Virus record (IMG/VR): IMGVR_UViG_3300010354_000907
Coordinates: 1-20,068 of that record
Direction: 5' to 3' (one strand)
Origin: a virus
DNA: 20,068 bases
Shown piece after piece: positions 16,741-20,068 of the stretch (the stretch's first letter is position 1; each line of letters starts with the position of its first letter). A program made the position numbers and the translations under genes. The notes beneath the pieces were generated by a model. That model was given only the letters and a program-made list of their open reading frames with translations. It was not told where the DNA came from and made no database searches.

Positions 16741-18579
16741 TCAGAAAAAGTTAACGGTTTTGAAGTTCAATACTCTCACATTAATATCTTTATTTGGGAA
16801 CCTAACTTGATAAGTTTGTGTTGGTTCTGCAAATATTGTATCGGCAACTAATTCGATTTGTCTTGTCTGTGGGTCGGAATATTTTTGAGAAGTTTGAGAT
16901 GATGAATATTGACCCCCAACGTTATTAAAAAATAACATATCAGAAATACTTATAACTCCGTCTAATTGTTGTATTTGTTTTCTAATTTCTGAAACATAAA
17001 CATTTTCACCTAACTGACGGTTGCTTGGTGAAAAATAATTTGTGATTATTTCAATTACCTTTGTAACCAATGAACCTTGATTTTGTGTTGAGTCTAAAAC
17101 AACATCAACAGTTACCGAAAGATCAATAACATTTGCACTTTCAACTGAAATGTAATCATTAATCATTCTGTAGTTTGATAAGTAATTAGCAATATTTGTT
17201 TTAAGTGTGTTTGAAGATATTTCGGTTAGTTTACCATCATTATCATATGATAATAATTTGATTTTAATTTTATTGTTCTCTTCTGTAATACTTACTTTAC
17301 CTGGGGCTCCAAATTGTGATGGCATTGTTCTTATGATCGATTCATAATCATTAATTGTAACTGCTCTGTTTTGTGCCGCAAAATTAAAGGACACCATTTG
17401 TCTCACTTCTTCTGTTGTTGGTGGATTGGCTCCTCCAATTGCTGCGGTTAAGTTGTTACATCTTAATGAATTGATAACAGTTCTATTAACACTTTCTGAT
17501 GGTCCGTTTACCGCAAATGATACAATTCCTATTTGATTAATAACACCAATACCTAAATTACTCGATTGTCCACCACCAACTCTATATTGTACAAACATAG
17601 TTGTATTTGGTCTTAACGCACTTCCAAGTGTTAAATTATTTGAGTATTTGGAAAGATTAAACCCGTAACCATCTCTTGTAAATTCTCGAAGTTGTTCTTC
17701 TGCAGATGTATTACCACCACCAAATGTCATTTTGAAAAATCCTTCTGGTGTATATTCGGTTATAAACTTGTTATTAGTCATTATGTATTTTCCAACTTTA
17801 ACACCTGGATTATCAGATACTTTTGTTGGGTCTTCGACAAATACCCTGTCTTCCATAAGGGCTTTTACTTCATACCATCTGTTTTCCAAACCTAAAAATT
17901 CTTGAGGTTGGGGTACTGTGGTATATTGTGTTCCTTCTTTAATCAAAACACTAGTTATACCTAAAACATTTTTTTCCGGTAAAAACATCTCAAAAAATGG
18001 TTTCACGTCATTTGCTGTGATTACTCTTTTGAAAACTTTTGTACTTCCGTTTACAACCACTTCTCTTTTAGTGATTGTATAATTCAACAATTTTCCGGAT
18101 GAATCAAAATTTGGTGTTTTTAATCTATTTGGGAATCCTTCTGAATTTATTGCAGATGAAAAATCAATATCATAAACCGTTTCAAATGGTTGTCCACCAC
18201 CGTTAACTTGAGCACCTCTTCTTAATATTCCACAATATCTTAAATCTTCCTTATCTCCAAAAGCTGGAACAGTTATGGAAAAATCTACCAGAGCCACTGA
18301 TGGTCTTTGTCCTGGTATTTTTAAACCATATGTTCTTGCTATATTATAAATTGATGATCTTTGTTGTGCAAATTGCAAAACGGTTTCTTGGATACTTCTG
18401 TCTATGTGAAATTGTAGGTTATCAGTTACCGCAGCGTTGATATCCATCAAAACTGAAAATATACCAGCATCATTAAAGTTTTGGACTAAATCTGGATAAT
18501 ACTGTCTTGTAAAATTAATAAGTTCAGTTCTAATCCCCTGAAAATCTCTGGTTGTATATGATATTTTTTTTTCTGCCAT
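16741..18579 (-). CDS. Baseplate wedge protein, gp6 / baseplate-J family
   Basis: This 612-residue protein matches the T4 gp6 / phage Mu-P2 baseplate-J type by several blocks: TTRDFQGIRTELINFTRQYY near the N-terminus, FNDAGIFSVLMDINAAVTDN (35-54), RSSIYNIARTYGLKIPGQRP (74-93), and the central LTAAIGGANPPTTEEVRQMV (377-396) followed by NFAAQNRAVTINDYESII (399-416), the usual J-type core. T4 gp6 is of similar size (about 660 residues). gp6 dimers form the ring that holds the baseplate wedges together. The gene starts six bases after the stop of the gp25-like gene, the classic gp25-gp6 order, and the start is supported by the N-terminal match and AACAA before the ATG, without a Shine-Dalgarno motif. 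Family call is firm; the T4 comparison is from general knowledge. Confidence 0.93.
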   Translation of the reverse strand: MAEKKISYTTRDFQGIRTELINFTRQYYPDLVQNFNDAGIFSVLMDINAAVTDNLQFHIDRSIQETVLQFAQQRSSIYNIARTYGLKIPGQRPSVALVDFSITVPAFGDKEDLRYCGILRRGAQVNGGGQPFETVYDIDFSSAINSEGFPNRLKTPNFDSSGKLLNYTITKREVVVNGSTKVFKRVITANDVKPFFEMFLPEKNVLGITSVLIKEGTQYTTVPQPQEFLGLENRWYEVKALMEDRVFVEDPTKVSDNPGVKVGKYIMTNNKFITEYTPEGFFKMTFGGGNTSAEEQLREFTRDGYGFNLSKYSNNLTLGSALRPNTTMFVQYRVGGGQSSNLGIGVINQIGIVSFAVNGPSESVNRTVINSLRCNNLTAAIGGANPPTTEEVRQMVSFNFAAQNRAVTINDYESIIRTMPSQFGAPGKVSITEENNKIKIKLLSYDNDGKLTEISSNTLKTNIANYLSNYRMINDYISVESANVIDLSVTVDVVLDSTQNQGSLVTKVIEIITNYFSPSNRQLGENVYVSEIRKQIQQLDGVISISDMLFFNNVGGQYSSSQTSQKYSDPQTRQIELVADTIFAEPTQTYQVRFPNKDINVRVLNFKTVNFF

Positions 18580-18585
18580 TTGTTA

Positions 18586-19047
18586 TTAAATATTTAAGAT
18601 TACGAAATCACTTGAATCTAAAGCCCCTGAAGTGATTTTATAATCAATTCTTACTTTAGCGGTGTATTCTTTTTCCGCTAGTCCTGGAACTCTATATTCT
18701 CTTGAGCCATCTGGTGTTATATAAGTTGCTCCCGGATCTTCGTAATTCGCGGTTGCAGGTTTAATTTCAATGTTTGTTATTAATATACCCGGTAAATATT
18801 CACCAACACTATCTCTTATTTCAGTTTCTATTTCTGAAAAGGTTGGTCCGTCAAGTGGTTCGAAAATATATTCGTAAAGTCTGGTACCGAAATCTGGTAA
18901 AAAATATCTGGTTCCTTTTTTTGTTAAAAGTAAGTGAACTAGATTACTTCTTATTTCTGATGATGTAGTTTGAGTCGCATAAAGATATCTACCATCTTCA
19001 GAATCATAAAACGGAAAGTTAATACCATATGTGAATCCATTTGCCAT
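18586..19047 (-). CDS. Baseplate wedge protein, GPW/gp25 family
   Basis: This 153-residue protein shows the signature of the GPW/gp25 family: hydrophobic helix IRSNLVHLLLTKKGTRYFLP at residues 32-51, then DFGTRLYEYIFEPLDG at 52-67. The Glu-Pro at 63-64 lies in the conserved 'EPR'-type loop of gp25/TssE, which contacts the sheath and the gp6-type protein. T4 gp25 is about 132 residues, so this copy is slightly longer, mainly by an insertion around residues 101-124 with DPGATYITPDGSREYRVPG. It is the first gene of the tail block, begins downstream of a strong terminator, and so needs its own promoter. In contractile tails gp25 joins the wedge to the first sheath ring. Family call is confident. 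Confidence 0.93.
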   Translation of the reverse strand: MANGFTYGINFPFYDSEDGRYLYATQTTSSEIRSNLVHLLLTKKGTRYFLPDFGTRLYEYIFEPLDGPTFSEIETEIRDSVGEYLPGILITNIEIKPATANYEDPGATYITPDGSREYRVPGLAEKEYTAKVRIDYKITSGALDSSDFVILNI

Positions 19048-19085
19048 ATAAAATAAATATATTATTTTGGATTTTTATATAAATA

Positions 19086-19351
<266 letters not shown>

Positions 19352-19352
19352 C

Positions 19353-19378
19353 TAACAATACTCGATAAATTATTGTTA
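19353..19378 (-). other. AT-rich hairpin just after the HNH gene
   Basis: On the minus strand TAACAATA (19378-19371) pairs with TATTGTTA (19360-19353) around a 10-base loop ATTTATCGAG, starting three bases after the HNH stop codon. No T-tract follows (GATTTC), so it is a weak terminator at best. It may instead stabilise the 3' end of the HNH message or structure the leader of the next gene. Confidence 0.4.
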
Positions 19379-19380
19379 AA

Positions 19381-19992
19381 TCATTTCCCCAAGTTTGTTT
19401 CATAATATTTCGTATTTAAACCCCATTTAAATTCATCGATTTTTTTAATATCAAAATCAACTAATTTGTTATTTTTTGTCACTTGATTACATAAGAAAAT
19501 AAACATGTCTTGACTGAAGATATTTTTCATTACATTTATGTGTTTATGAACCCATTGTACATTCCCAATAACATAACCATTTTTACTATCTATTCTATCT
19601 AATGATGCGGTATATGATTTATCATTCCAACTAATTGGTAATCTAATGTTAATTCCTGATAAACTACATTTTCCGTTTTGTTTTTTAAATAATTCATGAA
19701 TATATTCTTTGGTTAAATTAAAATTTAAATTTTTTCTATTTAATCTTTTGGATGTTTTATATCTAGTTATGTTATACCATAAATCACCATTAATACCCCC
19801 TTCTTTATTGATTCTATTTTTACAACCACAAGAAATTATAGTGCCGCTACGTAGGTGAGTCCCAAAAACTTCTGTTATATTACCACATTCACATTCACAC
19901 CTATATCTTATGTGACCATTTTTATTCTTTTTTAGTTCTTCAACAACTTTAAGTTTTCCAAAAACTTTACCAATCATTTCAATTTTTTTCAT
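19381..19992 (-). CDS. Free-standing HNH endonuclease with N-terminal Cys zinc-finger-like domain
   Basis: This 203-residue protein has two parts. The N-terminal 60 residues (IGKVFGKLKVVEELKKNKNG, then CECECGN at 32-38 and SCGC at 54-57) match the cysteine-rich DNA-binding module found in many phage HNH and AP2-type endonucleases; five cysteines could bind zinc. Residues 107-156 contain a typical HNH nuclease core: GKCSLSG, then SLDRIDSKNGYVIGNVQWVH (130-149) followed by HINVMK, with D132, D135, N144, H149 and N153 at the expected places. Such genes are usually homing endonucleases that cut allele-lacking relatives near their own insertion site. It lies between two terminator-like hairpins, outside the tail operon. 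The ATG abuts one arm of a leader hairpin. No frameshift is seen, so it is probably intact. Cleavage site unknown. Confidence 0.88.
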   Translation of the reverse strand: MKKIEMIGKVFGKLKVVEELKKNKNGHIRYRCECECGNITEVFGTHLRSGTIISCGCKNRINKEGGINGDLWYNITRYKTSKRLNRKNLNFNLTKEYIHELFKKQNGKCSLSGINIRLPISWNDKSYTASLDRIDSKNGYVIGNVQWVHKHINVMKNIFSQDMFIFLCNQVTKNNKLVDFDIKKIDEFKWGLNTKYYETNLGK

Positions 19993-20035
19993 ATTTCACA
20001 AGTATTTGTTATTATATATAAATATATTGTGAAAT
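19993..20035 (-). promoter_or_regulatory. Leader hairpin of the HNH gene, abutting the start codon
   Basis: The 9-base arms ATTTCACAA (minus strand 20035-20027) and TTGTGAAAT (20001-19993) are perfectly complementary, with a 25-base AT-only-like loop between them. The second arm ends directly at the ATG at 19992, so folding would cover the translation start region. The loop contains TATATAATA, which could be a -10-like element. Some T4 homing endonuclease genes are controlled by a similar hairpin that hides the ribosome site. The pairing is visible; the regulatory role is inferred. Confidence 0.5.
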
Positions 20036-20068
20036 AAAAAAAGTAAGGAATTTATTATAAGTTCCTTA
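20032..20068 (-). terminator. Probable rho-independent terminator of the gene upstream of the window
   Basis: On the minus strand TAAGGAA (20068-20062) and TTCCTTA (20050-20044) form a 7-bp stem with an 11-base AT-rich loop, followed after one C by seven T residues (20042-20036). The stem could be longer beyond the window edge. It would end the transcript arriving from the right and isolate the HNH gene. Confidence 0.6.

Noticed and set aside
16741-19047. A non-phage contractile injection system (tailocin, T6SS-like or MACPF-type particle)
   Set aside because: gp25 and baseplate-J proteins occur there too, but the fibre-type genes, HNH endonuclease and T4-style terminator favour a phage. Without capsid genes in view this cannot be excluded fully.
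19993-20068. tRNA or other structured RNA gene at the right edge
   Set aside because: The two inverted repeats do not form a cloverleaf; they are explained as a terminator and a leader hairpin.

Overview
The window looks like the tail-baseplate module of a tailed, contractile-tail (T4-like) bacteriophage, probably from an uncultivated genome. All convincing genes lie on the minus strand, so in transcription order the window reads from high to low coordinates. Two proteins anchor the assignment: a GPW/gp25-family baseplate wedge protein (18586-19047) and, directly after it, a gp6/baseplate-J wedge protein (16741-18579). No capsid, portal, sheath or replication gene is visible, so the assignment to a phage rests on the tail genes, the fibre and the HNH endonuclease.

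The likely host is a member of the Bacteroidota (for example a flavobacterium). This is an inference from low GC, start codons preceded by A-rich stretches without a Shine-Dalgarno GGAGG, SprB-type repeats (known from the Flavobacterium gliding adhesin) in a tail protein, and a DUF5522-like protein, a family I associate with Bacteroidetes.

Layout in transcription order: (1) a probable terminator of an upstream gene at the right edge (20032-20068); (2) a free-standing HNH endonuclease (19381-19992) whose leader can fold into a hairpin touching the start codon; (3) a 75-residue DUF5522-like cysteine protein (19094-19321) ended by a C(UUCG)G-loop terminator at its stop codon; (4) gp25-like and gp6-like wedge genes; (5) a giant 1865-residue structural protein with an N-terminal Ig/carboxypeptidase-regulatory-like fold and, unusually, an internal block of membrane-type helices; (6) a tightly packed run of 585-, 270-, 390- and 302-residue structural proteins; (7) a 999-residue protein with a P2 gpI-like segment, the probable counterpart of T4 gp7; (8) a 745-residue protein with seven SprB-like repeats; (9) a 99-residue cysteine-containing protein; (10) the N-terminal 270 residues of a tail fibre that runs off the left edge.

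From 11057 down to 1141 the genes overlap or nearly touch (TAATG overlaps at 8501, 6377 and 3378; 14 bases at 9300-9313), apart from one 43-base gap at 7286-7328. This points to one late structural operon with coupled translation. gp25-, gp6- and gpI/gp7-like proteins would form the wedge core, and the Ig-, PKD- and SprB-like proteins would decorate the baseplate periphery and carry receptor-binding fibres. The 999- and 745-residue proteins appear to share a C-terminal domain, which suggests a common docking partner or direct pairing. No gap longer than 76 bases lacks a gene, and no tRNA, CRISPR array or insertion sequence was seen.
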